A stretch of DNA of 64,000 nucleotides from Tricholoma matsutake (GCA_026075535.2 AP026538.1:5828001-5892000), one strand, 5' to 3'; shown: positions 30,114 to 42,812, counted from the stretch's first letter. Program-made: numbers and translations. Notes: generated by a model not told the origin, from the sequence alone.

Positions 30114-31783
30114 CTATATTCCTCCTTCAGAAAGCAATACCGGCATGTCATTGAATAATCTAGATTTGATTATTATTAGTTTAAGTGCATGCAAATATAA
30201 TGTAATTTGGGTACCTTTGGTGGGAAATTGCAGAAATGTGGTTATAGTAATATATCGGGTTGTCTTCTTTGCCAGATGGTATTATATAACCACCTGTCCT
30301 TCAACCTGGTCCACAACTGCTCAGACTCAAAAGAGAATGTGTATCTACAAACTTGGATATAATGGTTCTGGTATCTACAGAAATGTGCTAATTCCAGGTC
30401 CACACAGTTGTCTGGAATGGGGCAGTCATAGGACATGCACCCCCTTTCTCAACTTGGCACCACCCAAGTGAGTCTGCTTTGTTGAGGACTACAAAAGACT
30501 ACATAGGTTTGTATGAATGTAACACAGCTGTTTGGGTAGGGAGAAATGAGTCTGGGGTGTTTGTCCACCATGATATATGAAATGACATGCTTGTACCATG
30601 TAGTTTCAGCATGTTGTTGCCACATATGACCGTGGGAACACACCACAGTGGCTCTGCTTGATGGGTAACCCTTCCAAGGAATAGAACTCAGCATAGAGTA
30701 CATGGATTGCTTAGGTGTGAGAGAGTGGTCCCAACGAAATTTTGTGCTCTATAGGTCTCTGGAAACAAAAGTTCGAAAATTTTAATTTAAACCATTTAAA
30801 TCAGCAAATTCTACCCAAGAATGGGGTGTTTCATGATGAAGAAGCACTATTTTACAGAAATGGCTTCCAGAAACGTGAAGAGCACGAAAAATAAGTAAGG
30901 GTTGCCTCCAGGACCTTGGCTGTATGATCAGTATACAATGAGTTGTATAGGTTTGAGTTTTCAGCCTATTTGAAGGGGGTTTTTGGCTGGTGTTTGCTGA
31001 GATATGTACATTCAAGAGCTTTTATTGAACATCTAGCATGATAGAACTATTGTACATGTATACTAAATGCTCTTGAAAGTGGCTCCGAGCCAATGGTGCT
31101 TTTGTACTTGAAATTGCTTGGGTCACTCATTGGAGTGTCGAATGAGCACGCGCCACGTGGCATCGCTGAGCACTTTCGGCGATATGCGGGGAATTCATCA
31201 ATGTCCTCTCATGTAAAAACATTTTGCAAGCGCCAGCATAAACCTTGCCTATGGATATTCAAAAAAAAGCTGCCACACTGAGTACTGAAAACATGGCAAC
31301 ACCAGTGCACCGTGAACTGTATCTGCCCCTAATGTACTTAAAATAGGAGAGGTCTGCTTGCACATGAAACAATCATTGTCAGGTGGAGAGACCTTGCAAG
31401 CAGGGTAACATTTTGAATTCTGTTTTTTGGTCTGCCTACAGGAGACTAGAGTTACTGTACTGTATACTGTAAGCATTATCTGAGCTGCACACTGGCAACT
31501 AGATCTCTTGCACACCATTCTCATATAACTACATTATACATACCTTGAAGTTTGAAGAGTAGATAAATACAAGGGGTGTCACGTGCTCAATATACCATAT
31601 AGGGATGGTTAGTTAGTCCAGCCTGGAATCTGGATGTCGTTAGAATTTTTTTGGAATGTCACGTGGTTTGCACCTAGGGGTTGATCGATTGGGAAGGGTG
31701 TATACCATCCCCCATTTGGCAAAAAGGCACTCTAGGCGCATCAAGAGCGCGATGTCCCTGGTGAGATCAACCCTGTAATTATG
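30114..31783. other. Region with unjoined minus-strand open pieces, no confident gene
   Basis: Open stretches include 30703-30449 (SIPWKGYPSSRATVVCSHGH), 30436-30242, 31015-30782 and 31524-31249. They look partly protein-like but carry no motif I know. 31016-31783 shows no clear coding or RNA signal. Confidence 0.3.
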
Positions 31784-32690
31784 TGTTGGAACCTTGAACA
31801 TGATCCAGAGGAGCTCCCAGAACTGACGGTACAGGATGGTTATGTTCACAAGCAGAAGAAGACGCGCAAGTCCAAGGGGAAGGGTGCATCAGGGTTGGTC
31901 ATTTCCGAAGCTCATAGCACACGTCTGGCATTACGGCAAGTTTTTCCGATCTACATTGTATGTATGGAGGATTGATGATGTAGTAGGGACGTTAACGACA
32001 ACGAGGGTGACGACGAGATATCGGATTCGGAAACTCTGAGTCTGTCTGGCCACATGCTACAGGAGATCGACAACGTGCCCAACAATGAAAGCAGTAGTGA
32101 AAGTGGAGGTGAGAAGGGTGAGGGGCATGAGGAGGAGGATCTCGAATATCTATCCGACGAAGGACAAGTTACCGTTCACAGCCGGTCGTATTTTGAAAAT
32201 GGCGACTTACCTGCGATACCGGAATGTCGACATCGGCTCGAGTTGGGGGTTGTTCAACCACTCCTGGAAGTCCCTCCACCACACTGAGCCCACCAATTCC
32301 CTTGCCAGCACCTCCCATACCACGCGTCGATGCCTTAACTGAGAACCAGTTCACTGTCGACGCTCCGGAGACCCGAGCAGGTCGAAAGCGCAAAACCCGT
32401 GACTTGCGTTCCGTGCTAGTAGTGTGTACGTGTGGGCAGGCAGTATTGGAGAGCAAGATATCGCAAAACGGGGACGTCATCATGTGCTGCCGTGCTGGAT
32501 GTGAAACGGGTTGGGTCGGTCAAATAATAATTTTTCAGTGTACAAGACTCGCTGACTAGGGATTCAGTACCACCTGGCGTGTGTTCGGGTTGAATGCTGC
32601 ATCAATTTGTGGATTTGCGATGCCTGTGGAGCGAGCGGAGGAGGTCAGGGACGAGCGACGAAACGACGGGCGAGAGGTTGATGTCTTCCC
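31784..32690 (+). pseudogene. Decayed gene with a Cys-rich PHD-like tail
   Basis: Plus-strand pieces: ELPELTVQDGYVHKQKKTRK (from 31781), an acidic stretch SSSESGGEKGEGHEEEDLEY (from 32054), and from 32341 RAGRKRKTRDLRSVLVVCTC followed by CCRAGCETGW. A 51-nt gap ending in TTCAG leads to YHLACVRVE and LWICDACGASGGGQGRATKR, ending at a TGA near 32680. The Cx1C...CxxxxC...HxxC...CxxC spacing is like a PHD finger. Such tails occur on repeat-associated Agaricomycete proteins (recalled). Upstream frames are broken. Confidence 0.45.
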
Positions 32691-33232
32691 TTCCTAATAT
32701 GGTAATTAGTTCCCACCCGTAGTTAGTTAGTCCTCCCTCGACGGCTTAAAAAAAACCGACCTGGTATGCTTAAATTTTTTTTCTGACACCCCCTTGGATA
32801 AATATAAAACTGAATATTTTGGCCCATCTTCCACGGGTAACACTCAGGCTCGAAAAAATGATGTACGCTGTGATTCATGTATCCAGTACGCAACCTGAAA
32901 ATTTGTCTGAGTTATGCGGAGGAATATGCCCTCTTAATAAATCTACAGCCTATAAAGCTAAAAATGTGTCAAAATGGTGCCACAGGCAAAGAGGAAAATC
33001 AAAAAACTCGAACTACAGGAGAAACATTTTACAAGCGCGAGGATATATTGAACTCTTGACATTTGTGAGCAAGTTTAATTCGTTACATGGTAATCGAACT
33101 TTACGTCCAAAGAAACCTTCAAAACAAGCCATAAATTATGTGCATCCCTTTATGAATGAATTTTTGAAAATAATATTGTTCCACGTTTGGTTGGGCTAGT
33201 TACCTTTGAGTACTTAGTAATGTCTGCCTACG
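32691..33232. other. Intergenic region downstream of the PLC gene
   Basis: Contains the probable 3' flank of the PLC gene (minus) and the end of the mobile-DNA-rich part. An open plus-strand frame at 32819-33199 has no recognisable features and is treated as chance. Confidence 0.4.
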
Positions 33233-36200
33233 CTAAGCATCACGAACATCGATCTTTACAAATAGCGTCGAAAACAGGAATTGCGTCAGTTGCGCATCAT
33301 GCAAGGGAAGATGTCTGTATCCTAAAAATCCTCATCAATCCTCATCATGAAATACAATTCAAAGGACAGACATACCACTTTCCAAACATCTCAATGGCGT
33401 ACAATACATCGCGAGGGGCTCATGCTCCTCAGCACTTCCCGCCTGGCGTACCGCAAATTGAACAAACACGAGCTCCCGCATATCTCCAACGCAGTCGAAT
33501 GGGAGAGACAGCTTTTCCTGCCACACAGGATTGAACCCGTTGTTCTTTACTGCTTTGCTACTGGCAGAGACGGTGTGTGCTTCCACGGATGCGGAGGTCA
33601 GCGTCAGTGGGGCATCCTCAGAGGATTGGATAAATGGGGTGTGGGTCCAATCAGGAATATAGACCGAGACTTGCACGAACGGGTCCACGACCGACTTTTC
33701 CACAATTTCCTGGCCGAGACTATTCTTCGGCAGCGGGACTTGCTGGGCAGATATTATCTGTTCGTAGCAAACGAAAGTAAGAAATTAAGATGAGCGATAC
33801 AGCTGCCGAAGGCTCACAGTGACATCAAGAAAATGCTTGGTGTACTTGGACAAAAGCTCGTCTCCGCCCTCTCGCAGAGCAGCCGGCTTCAGAACATACC
33901 CCGAGCGTCCATTGCGCTGGAACATCGCCTGGTTTATTGTGTATCCTAAGTCTGCGTTTTCAAAAGTTAAGGAATACTACTTGGTGAAAGCTAAATGAAA
34001 CAGACCAAACGTCTGCCAATTAATCGCCACCACCTGCGCGCCTGCCGCCCACAATCTATGTGGTGCGTAATTCGTGGAGCCAACCCTCAGCCCGTCCGGA
34101 TATATTCTCACAAGATGTCCTTGATTATGCTTGATCAAGTCCCGCATCCCCCCTGTCGGCCCATCGCCTTTTAAAATCTTAAGCGCCGAACTTTCGGATA
34201 GCGAGAAGATATGCTCTGGGGCGTACTTGACGCCCGACTCCGGTTTGAGGCCGTGGCACTGTACGCCGACGGTGTACACTATGAAGGCCACGAGTTTCAA
34301 GGACATCTTGGGTGCGGGGTTGGACTGGGAGCGACGGCTGACGTGCAACAACTTGGCTTTGAGTTTGCCTAGCTTGCCTGAACCGGCATTGCTATCGCTT
34401 TCATCGGAGGCAGATGAAGAGGGTGAAGGAGGCCTTTCGACTTCAGCGGTCAATTTTGGGGTTGGGGACGATAGGTGTTTCTGGGATCGGAGGGCCTCGA
34501 TTTCGGCCACAACATACAGGTTTTTCGCCTAGAGGAATGGTAACAAGATTTATGGGAGGCAGAAGAACCGATAAGGATCTCACCTTCAAAAGGATCTTTC
34601 CCCTTAGATCCTCAGGGCTCGGTAGCCGCTCAATCGGCTCCCTCCCCTCCACCGGCGCGCGCACCAAGGTGTCTCCAAATACCTCGTCCATGATCCGCGC
34701 CATCATGTCCTGCTGTTCGATGGAACAGTGTATCTCCGCGGAAATAAGCACGGGGAACGGGGAGGTGACGAACGCGTATCTCGCAATGGCGGAACAGATG
34801 TTGCGCAGGGACACACTACTGGTAAGTGTATTGCCGTGAAATACGAGAGGACCTACAGTAGGGTCGCCGTCATAGATATCCACTGCCAATTGCGCGTGCA
34901 TTTGTAGAATATTGAAGAAACACAGGCAAGGACGTACATTCGACACTCCGACAGCCATGTAATAGGGCACGGATGTACCCCTCGACTGTGCTGACCCCGA
35001 CGAGTTGGTGACCCACAAGGTAGGTATTGTGCGAAGAGGATATGTAGTAGGAAGAAATGGGTTGGGACATGTCCTGCCAGATGTCGGTACTATGATCCGA
35101 GAACGGAGCATTATCCTGGGAAAGAAGGAAATTGGAGAAGTCGTCGAGGGTTAGTTCAGTTACGGTCGCTTGAGACGTAGGGAATGCCGAAGAGGCTGAT
35201 AGGGACGTTTGTGTATCGGAAATGGGGAGGGGTGAAGCGTGACGGGCAAAAATGACTTTGAGCTGGTCTTGATTGAGTTTAGACTTGATGGTGAAATGTT
35301 AGGATTTCTCGATTGGTCGGTCATGAGGAACTTCTAACCAACCTTCTGCGTATCACGCATGAACTTCTCGAATGCAACAAAATCGAATTTTCCGCTGTCC
35401 GTGTTACACAACTGTTGATACAGAACCTCGATATCGGGGCGTTTCTTCAGCAGTTTGACAAATACTTGAAATTCTTCAAAGCTGAGATAACCCTGCGCTT
35501 TAGTATCCGCTGCCTACCTCACACAATCAGCCGACAGTCATACAAAGCACAAAGTACTTGCTCACATCAAACAACCTCCGTAACTCTTTCGCATCCAAAC
35601 AAGTATTCAATCTCTTGCACAACACCACCACTTCGCCAAAATCTAACTTCTGATCCCCTTGCTGATCAGCGCCCTTCCAGTACTGCCTCTCCCACACCGC
35701 TTGTCGGACTTCCACATTTCCAAGACCAGACATCAATCTATGACGGACGGCTAAGAGCTTGCGAAGGGCAGCATCCCACATGGCGAAAATTTCACGCGTC
35801 TCGGCGATGAGGTGAAAAGTCTTGTACGTGCCCTCGAGGATGTAGATCACCGTGATCCATCGGGCCTCGACATCTTCCGGGAGCTTGAAATGAAGGCGAT
35901 CGTACCGTGCGTTTGAACCCGAACGGATCTCTGTGATGGTCTCAATGGGGACTGAGGGGACGTAGGGAAACTTCGAATCAGGAAGGGCAAGAGAATAGCA
36001 AACACAGAGCAAAGCACATACCGATGCCTGTCTTGCCGGACTTATTATAAAGAATACAGCCCCCATCCGGGTCAAGCTTAAAAACTTTTTTCTTGTGGGA
36101 TTTCCCGGAGACTTTAGTCATGGCTGTTCCCTGCAGCAGGACATCGGGAATCTTGAATTCGGTTCCGAGTTGCGGAACGGGCTGCAAGGGTGTAGGTGAC

Positions 36201-36313
36201 GTGTGGTCGCCCTTCGAATCACCCACCAGTATTTTCTTTGTAAGTTCAGCAGACTTCTTAGCGAGAAGTTTAGGTCCTGTGAGAAGCCAGTCCTTGGGCG
36301 AAGGGGAAGCCAT
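33233..36313 (-). CDS. Phosphoinositide-specific phospholipase C (delta-like)
   Basis: Hydrolyses PIP2 to IP3 and diacylglycerol. Nine minus-strand exons: 36313-36022, 35951-35566, 35513-35343, 35283-34938, 34882-34584, 34528-34006, 33945-33818, 33757-33376, 33321-33233; phases agree and give 871 aa. Order: PH domain (to about residue 190), EF-hands (YWKGADQQGDQKLDFGEVVV, AADTKAQGYLSFEEFQVFVK), X domain with catalytic SSHNTYLVGHQL (His near 368), LDIYDGDP and VFHGNTLT (His near 414), Glu near 448 in LISAEIHCS, a Ser/acidic X-Y linker, Y domain (HGLKPESGVKYAPEHIFSLS, YPDGLRVGSTNYAP), and C2 (IISAQQVPLPKNSLGQEIVE). All key residues known for PLC-delta are present, so it should be active. Introns are 52-70 nt. 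The start is the first ATG of the open frame (MASPSPKDWLLTGP). Confidence 0.95.
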
Positions 36314-37346
36314 GTTAGCAACAAAGTGAGCCTATATTGTTCGTAGAGGTAGTTGTAAGAATCAAGTAAACGTGGCCGGCTGTGCTGATCCTGCGCATCT
36401 TGTCCGAATCGTTATGGGATTGATGGATTTCGCGGCGATCATGTTGCTAGTCACATGATTATGTTGCGAGGTATATATGACAGCAGCTACAGCTGGAGAC
36501 GTGGATAAGAAATAATACAGGTGTCAGGAATCACATACCATACGGTGTATGATGGTATCCTATGGTATCACGGTGACGGAACTTTATGAGAATTCCGGGA
36601 AATAGCCTGACAACCAATTGTCGAAATTAACAACTTGGTTTAGATGCAGTATCCGTAACGTTACCTGGCGAGGCGGCGATGATACAACGCACATGAAACG
36701 AACCCGACTAAGTACTATTAAGTATTAGACGCGAAGACCAGATTCATTACGAACGTTAAGTTGATACACGTAGTCACGTAGTCACATCTTCTGCGGACGT
36801 ACTTTTACTTCAACTTGGGACGCATACCAGCTATCAGATGATTAGCAGGTTATGTCAATTCGACGAATTTACATTTACGGAGACGTGTAGAAGGAGATGG
36901 CAAGGAGGAGTGACGAGAGAAGGTGAATGATTCGAATACTGATTTACCTAGAGTCGATCTCGGGTCCTTGGAGGCTGTCACAAGCATCAAGGACGTAGGC
37001 GGGTATCAAATTGTAATCATCAGCCCAGCCATGAAGCCAGGGCCTGGGTAAGATTTTCGCCTACTATGAGGATAACATCATCGACCAATACTGAAGGTTA
37101 CTTGCAAGTTTACCCTCAACTAGCACTGCTCCTTCCGTATATTTAAGCTTGACTTCTATGTCTTTCTTCCTCCGCAACTTCAAACGGTTCATAGAAACCT
37201 GGGCAGCGCGATAGCGTACACAGGCATGAGTGGATGCCGCGCAGGGTATATCAATATGGACTCTTCGATCCACGAGCACGCAAAAGAGACCAACAGAGTC
37301 GATTTGCATGCGATCCGACCATGTCACTTGACGTGGTGCCATGACG
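36314..37346. other. PLC upstream region, no gene seen
   Basis: Upstream flank of the PLC gene; a TATATATG stretch at 36471-36478 is the only promoter-like feature noticed. An open minus-strand frame at 37393-37064 overlaps the candidate gene below and has no motif. Confidence 0.35.
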
Positions 37347-37790
37347 TCACAAGTTGCTGGAAGTTGGGAGGAAATCCAAGTCTGTGTCGGCATCTTCTGA
37401 TGTTCTCGAAATGTACCAGGAAATCAGGCTGGGAAACAAACAGAGAAGGAGATAATTCTCTTAGAGACAAGTGGGGGAAACGAGACAAGGGATCGATTGG
37501 TCCAAGTGATCCATACAGATTTCAATAACGGATAATAACCCATGGACCAGGTGGGGAGGAGTGTCTTAGATTGTGTCGCTGATACTTACTTTGGAGGAAA
37601 TTTTGTTGATCTCGTGGCAGCTGTGTTGTGCTCGAGGAAAGAGTTCCTCAAGAGGTCACTGTTTTCGACTCTGTCAGTACTTAGCGTGGTTCTTTGCCCA
37701 AGTACCAAGCTCGTAGCATCCAAGGACCTTCCAACCGCCTGCGACCATGCCCCGCGACTGTGGAGACGGGTGTCATTTAATTAATCCCTA
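37347..37790 (-). CDS. Candidate two-exon gene fragment, unknown product
   Basis: A minus-strand frame open from about 37780 to a GTAAGT donor at 37589 (RSLDATSLVLGQRTTLSTDR) continues in frame after a CCCAG acceptor at 37429 as NLISWYISRTSEDADTDLDF to a TGA at 37347-37349. The intron would be 161 nt, longer than its neighbours, and no start codon is found upstream. No domain recognised. It may be a relic. Confidence 0.22.
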
Positions 37791-38938
37791 ATGACATCTG
37801 CACCACTTTTCATCGACATCTTTGCCCTGAGATCCAAGCCTCATTCCTATGACGCGCAAACTCGTTTCATCGATCACTACTTCGTAACTCGGCCCTGCAA
37901 CTTCCACGTACAGGAATCGAACAGGACACGCACGTCAACCACGCTGACTCCATAGTGTCAGGCATTGTCCATGAGAATCCTCAAAACCAAACGCAGGCCC
38001 GCCTCGGACAACGTGCCATCCTTCATGACTCATTCGACTTCATGCCACCCAAGATATAGTGGCCTTGAACCATAAAATATTCGACAATCTTGCTCATGAA
38101 ATTCACGTTCAGTGTGACCCTTGGTTATCTATGTATCAGAATTGCAACCCCGCGGCTTAGGTGGTCGGTCCTTCTCCAGTGTCGGTTTCCTTCACTTTTC
38201 CGAGAAGTTTTCTCTTATCTCTCGGAATGGCCCCCCGAAATTAACTTGAGTGGGCGCAAGACGAATCTCTGCTTTCTCGTGGAAGCCTTGTATTTTTTCG
38301 TGTGAAGATGATTCCCCGCGCTCCCGACAATGGATGAAGGCCCTTCACATATGCGTGTTACAGGCGTTTTCGTCCCACCTGCCTCACTCGGTATTATCCC
38401 CAGGTAGAGGCTGCTGTCTTTGAGATAGCAGACTCGTCAATATATCAGGCTCATGGTCGCCCTCAGACTTTCCTGGAAGTTAATATGGGAAACGCTCTTT
38501 CTGGTGCACTTTCACCCAATTCGGCTTTACTAGTGTTCGATACTTTGGCACGAATGGATCGTGTGTTTGAGGTGCGCAGTATGTGAGCACCACTTCACCT
38601 TACCGTGCCGTGGATTTAGAGCTCCCGAGTACCCGCTCATGCCGCTGATCGGTACAAGAAAACATCGACCAGCTCGCCCCGAAATGAAATCCTTCTGGTT
38701 ATCGTGAGGAGACGCTGTTCTATAGTACCTTTCTTCTACAGTTGACTCTTCCCCAAGCCTGTCCCGGTTGTCCCGAAAAAACTCGCGTATGAAAAGATAG
38801 CATACAATCTTGTCAAATACGAAAATGAACGGTGAATGCCCTCCTCAGGAGCTTACCCCCCCCCGGGATTCTATACCATTCTGTGCAGAGTCCAGAAGTT
38901 TTACCAAGTAACGACAGTGTTAGTTGGTATCGCCCTTT
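37791..38938. other. Intergenic stretch, nothing recognised
   Basis: Short open frames on both strands only; no RNA gene, repeat boundary or domain seen. Confidence 0.35.
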
Positions 38939-39001
38939 TGCCCTTTGCCCTCTGCCCTTTGCCCTCTGCCCTTTGCCCTTTGCCCTCTGCCCTTTGCCCT
39001 A
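38939..39001. repeat. Heptanucleotide minisatellite TGCCCTY
   Basis: Nine tandem heptamers, TGCCCTT or TGCCCTC, partly alternating. In one frame it would encode a repeating FALCPLP peptide, but no gene is visible around it. Confidence 0.9.
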
Positions 39002-39232
39002 CTCTCTCGCCTCGTGTATGTCGCGTGGAATTTTGAGCCATATGATTTAGGCGGTAATCTAGCCGTTTATCTCAACTGCCTAAACACCAGCGATAACACT
39101 CGAGGTAGGGAACACACCAGAACATACTTACCTTGCTTATCGATCTTCGGGTACGCGGCAAGCTATCTGCGATGCTGATATCCTATTCTAGTTCATTCTT
39201 TGCATAACTCGGCGCAGGGACGTTACGTCTCC

Positions 39233-39613
39233 TTAGCTCACAAAGGTGTTCTGACGTATCTTACTAGATAATTCGTCGGCCTTATAGATCGTTCCGTAAG
39301 CTAATCCAAGATCGTGTTTAAGGCTATCACAATCTACAATCACATAACGATGACTGATCGAAGGCACCGGAGAACGAAGATCTGTTGAGAGATGGATTTG
39401 CCCGCCGAGACAAGCTCCTTCGGCGTTTTCTCCCATACAGACGTCGCGATTATCGATGGTTTGTCGATAGCAAATTTTCGGTGTACTTAAATGAATGTCT
39501 AGGCAAGAAGACGGTATCGCTGTGACAAGCATGTCGATGGCGCCGGCAGGGAATGATAGAAGACACACGTAACCCCATTGCGCGCAGTACTTGTATCTGA
39601 CATGTGAAATCAT
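39233..39613 (-). CDS. Candidate Cys-containing ORF, unknown
   Basis: Minus-strand 126-codon frame: MISHVRYKYCAQWGYVCLLS, then FPAGAIDMLVTAIPSSC, DNRDVCMGENAEGACLGGQI and ISHRYVIVDCDSLKHDLGLA. Amino-acid composition is protein-like with several Cys. An acceptor-like CATGTCAG just inside the start suggests it may be an exon rather than a whole gene. No family recognised. Confidence 0.3.
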   Translation of the reverse strand: MISHVRYKYCAQWGYVCLLSFPAGAIDMLVTAIPSSCLDIHLSTPKICYRQTIDNRDVCMGENAEGACLGGQIHLSTDLRSPVPSISHRYVIVDCDSLKHDLGLAYGTIYKADELSSKIRQNTFVS

Positions 39614-40349
39614 AAAAGTCAGGGCATAAACGGAGTTGCTGACTCAAATAGACACAAATAGACCCGCACAGTAAGGCACGTTCCATGGTGTGCACGGTGT
39701 CACGGCCTCGCGCAAACGCAGGCGCGCTCCGTTCCCACCATTGTTTGCGAGCACATGGAGCTGTAGATGGTAACGCGGCTTATGGTAACTGTCCGTACTG
39801 TCCGAGTTAGGCCTGCTTCAGGGAATTGCCAAGATGCCCCGCTGTTCTTCCACCAACTCCAGCACCCCGCGGACACACGGAGCCAGTGCGAGTCTCGGCT
39901 AGTGCTGGCTGATTCCAATGATGCGCATCAGCAAAATGGCTCCGGTGTGTCTGGATGAAACCATCAGATGTGACTGACTCGAGCTCGACGTGCCACGAGG
40001 TGTATTATTTGGTTCCGACCGAAGCCCTAACCCTAGTATGTTTTGTTTTGTAGCTATGTTCAGCTTGAATCTCTCAGCTTTTCTGAGATAAAAATGGGAT
40101 GCATCGATGCAGATCTATCTATGGGTATCGGTGAACGCGACGCGAGATGAAAGGGAATTAAAACCGCATGTTAGAAGAAAACTGCGTGGTTTGTTTGTAT
40201 GCCAAGCTGTACAGTAGCTGCCATTTCTGGAATTACGTCCATTGTGAACCATATTTATCCATCATCGTTTCAAGCGAAAATTTCCCCTTCGCCCTATTCC
40301 TTTTCTTTCTTCTTCCACCACCCTAGCGGTGCTTTCAACGGCTGGTCTA
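39614..40349. other. Upstream region of RING gene 1
   Basis: No confident gene. CT-rich sequence (about 40280-40330) precedes the RING gene start, as is common at fungal promoters. Confidence 0.35.
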
Positions 40350-41892
40350 ATGCTAACTCTTCTTCCCGGTTCATCATGCGACGTCTGCGCGGAGGAGTAC
40401 GGCCTCCAACGCCAACCTCACTCAATACCGTGCGGTGAGTCATGTTTTTTTTTTTCGGAGATGAGAAATTTTTGTTCTAACGATCCCGACGATGCTTTTT
40501 GAACAGGACATGTCTTATGCGCGAGTTGCAGCAGTACCATAGTTGAAAAAACCTCTTCGCGCCTTACGCCTGTCTGTCCTTTCTGTCGCGAATCTTTCAC
40601 GAGCGACTCTGTTCGATTAATTCGTACGGACTTCCCTTCCAGTGGCTGGAGCACGCCACGGAGGCTTCCTGCTATCGAGACAAACACCCTCGATTTCTCA
40701 GACCTATGGACTAAAAGAACTGAACGTTTGCTCTCAGAGAATAACTCTCGCGCTCGGCAGGAAGCACGTCGACTGGAAGACAAAGTAGCGCGAGTGGCCG
40801 CTAAAAAATGTTCAGTGGAAGAAGTTTCTTCTCTCCACAAAGAACTCGAGGCTTGGCTTACGAATGAGGTGACGGATGATCAAGTATGTCGTTCGTCCCT
40901 TGTATCGTTCATGCATTAATATTTTTCTCTTAGACTTCCCTTTACCTCAGTGCAGCGTTGCTGCGGGCCATCCTTATGAATCACCTTGCTCATTCCGAAG
41001 CCAGTAGGAATGCAAAGGCCGTTGAAGCGAACCTCAAAGGTAAACTTGACGATGTTGAAGAGACCAACGAAAAACTGGAATCCGAATTACGAAAGTGAGC
41101 CCTTTCGTGCTTTCGCTCTTGAATTACTCGTCCTAATATTCATCATTTCTCGTCACCCAGACAAGTGCGTCTCATTGACTGATGCATCGAATGAAAGCCT
41201 CTGACGTTTTTGCTTTGATTTAGCGTACACAATATAATCAGAAGGCGCAAGAATGTCAGACAATGTGGACAGAGCTGAGTCGGCTAAGGGCACTCGCGAC
41301 AACCTTGGGCACTTTGCCGGAGCTTCGCCAGTCTGCTTCTTCGCCACCGCCAACCCCATCGACGTCCCCTGTACCCCCGTATACCCCGTCACCTTCACAA
41401 TTGTCACGATTCAATTCTGTTCATGCGAGGTCCGCCTCTATGTCTTCACGACCCTCTACGCCTGCTACGCCTTCGCCCATGACACGATCACATACACCAG
41501 GCCCTCCGTTGAGATCGCAAACACCTTCTGTTCGGTCGCATACTCCGTCAATTCGGTCTCATGCACCGACTCCACGATCCTATACACCGGCTCTTCCAAT
41601 GCGTCATGCGACACCTGGACCAACCTCTCTGCGTCTACAAACACCTGCACCGCCTCCCATCCCTCCCAAGCCGCGTAGGCTTTCTACGCCCTCACCCCCA
41701 AAAATGATGCGTTCCGCTTCTGAAGAGAAATCAGAAGTCCATGAACGCTGGTTCCCTCCCGTGGATCCAGGACATTCGCCGACCTCGGGGAAACCGTACA
41801 AATATACTTCTACCTCGAGGCCGCCATCGCGAACCACATCGTACAGTAGCTCAATTGCTTCTATGCGCTATAGGTCTCCATCTCCAGCATAA
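40350..41892 (+). CDS. RING-finger protein 1 (RING, helical region, Pro/Ser-rich tail)
   Basis: Probable E3 ubiquitin ligase by its RING; substrate unknown. Exons 40350-40434, 40507-40883, 40934-41094, a 4-nt microexon 41161-41164 (ACAA), 41224-41892; 431 aa. RING C3HC4 at residues about 10-55: CDVCAEEYG, IPCGHVLCASC, VCPFCRESF. Then a helical region with ARQEARRLEDKVARVAAKKC and LHKELEAWL, a coiled coil (LKGKLDDVEETNEKLESELR), and a tail of S/T-P repeats (RSHTPGPPLRSQTPSVRSHT) with a possible SH3 ligand PPPIPPKPRR. The microexon keeps the frame; joining the flanking exons directly hits stops. First of three paralogs on this strand within 17 kb. The start ATG is the only in-frame one before the RING. 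Confidence 0.82.
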
Positions 41893-42338
41893 ACACTCGC
41901 ATGGGACTACTTTTCGGAATCTCTTCATTAATCCTCCACGTGCATCTATCTTATTGAGATTTATCTACGTACTAGGCTCGGATATTACTTACCCTGACTT
42001 GTTATCTCACCTACCTCGCGCCTGCAGCTCTTAGCACAGTTTCACTTCTTTCTGCATATACTATAATCTTCTTTGTTACCCTTCGAGGATGTGACTTTCA
42101 CCTTCCTTTTGATCGTCACTCTTTTGTTTTGCAACGTAATCATTATAGAGAGCGGCTGCTTTCTTTCGCTTTCGATTTACATCTATTTCGTTCTTTTTGT
42201 TAGCTATCTTTCAACTCTATAGAAGTTGGACACTCATGCTCCAGCGCCTAGTCTTGTAGCGATTACCATTTCCTTCTTTATCTTGTCTACTATACCTATT
42301 CAGGTACTTTTAACCTACAGCGGCACGATGTAATACTT
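41893..42338. other. 3' flank of RING gene 1, nothing recognised
   Basis: T-rich sequence without coding signal; probably the 3' UTR and terminator region of RING gene 1. Confidence 0.35.
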
Positions 42339-42812
42339 TTATATTTTCCAATACAGATCTTTGTTTGCGAGATACGTAGGAGCGCCGTAGCATCGAGGCA
42401 ACCGCGTGTTTTCTGTGTCAGGGTCCTCTAATCGTTTGAAGTTCGCCAACCTCCCAGAAGCCAAAATCGCCTCGTTATCAACTGTGAACATGCTAATGAA
42501 TGACATGAACATCCAATAAGTTTGTTTAATGTGAGAAAGATCAGAAATTGCGGCTTCTTGCTCAATGCAGATGGTAACGTCAAAGCTCAATAAGTATGAT
42601 AGCATGCGCGCTATCCGATTTCCACGCGTTATGCACATGGAGGGCAGAGGGCATGTCAATATGATAAAAAATAATGAACCGGCTTCAATTAACGCATGTG
42701 GTCTATAAGGACGTACATTTGGAAGTAAAATTTTTGCCTGCAGCCCAGATGCCATCATCCGTCAGCGACACCTCAAGGTCCATCGGCCGATCACGCCCCG
42801 CGCCAGACATGG
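42339..42812 (-). CDS. Candidate minus-strand gene fragments, unknown
   Basis: A possible first exon starts MSGAGRDRPMDLEVSLTDDG at about 42812 and reaches a GTACGT donor near 42717. Further left, the frame 42600-42380 reads EQEAAISDLSHIKQTYWMFM and AILASGRLANFKRLEDPDTE. I could not join them with confidence, and no family is recognised. Confidence 0.25.

Noticed and set aside
37900..37925. tRNA T-arm-like GTTCGATTCC on the minus strand
   Set aside because: No acceptor stem, D-arm or anticodon arm could be folded around it.
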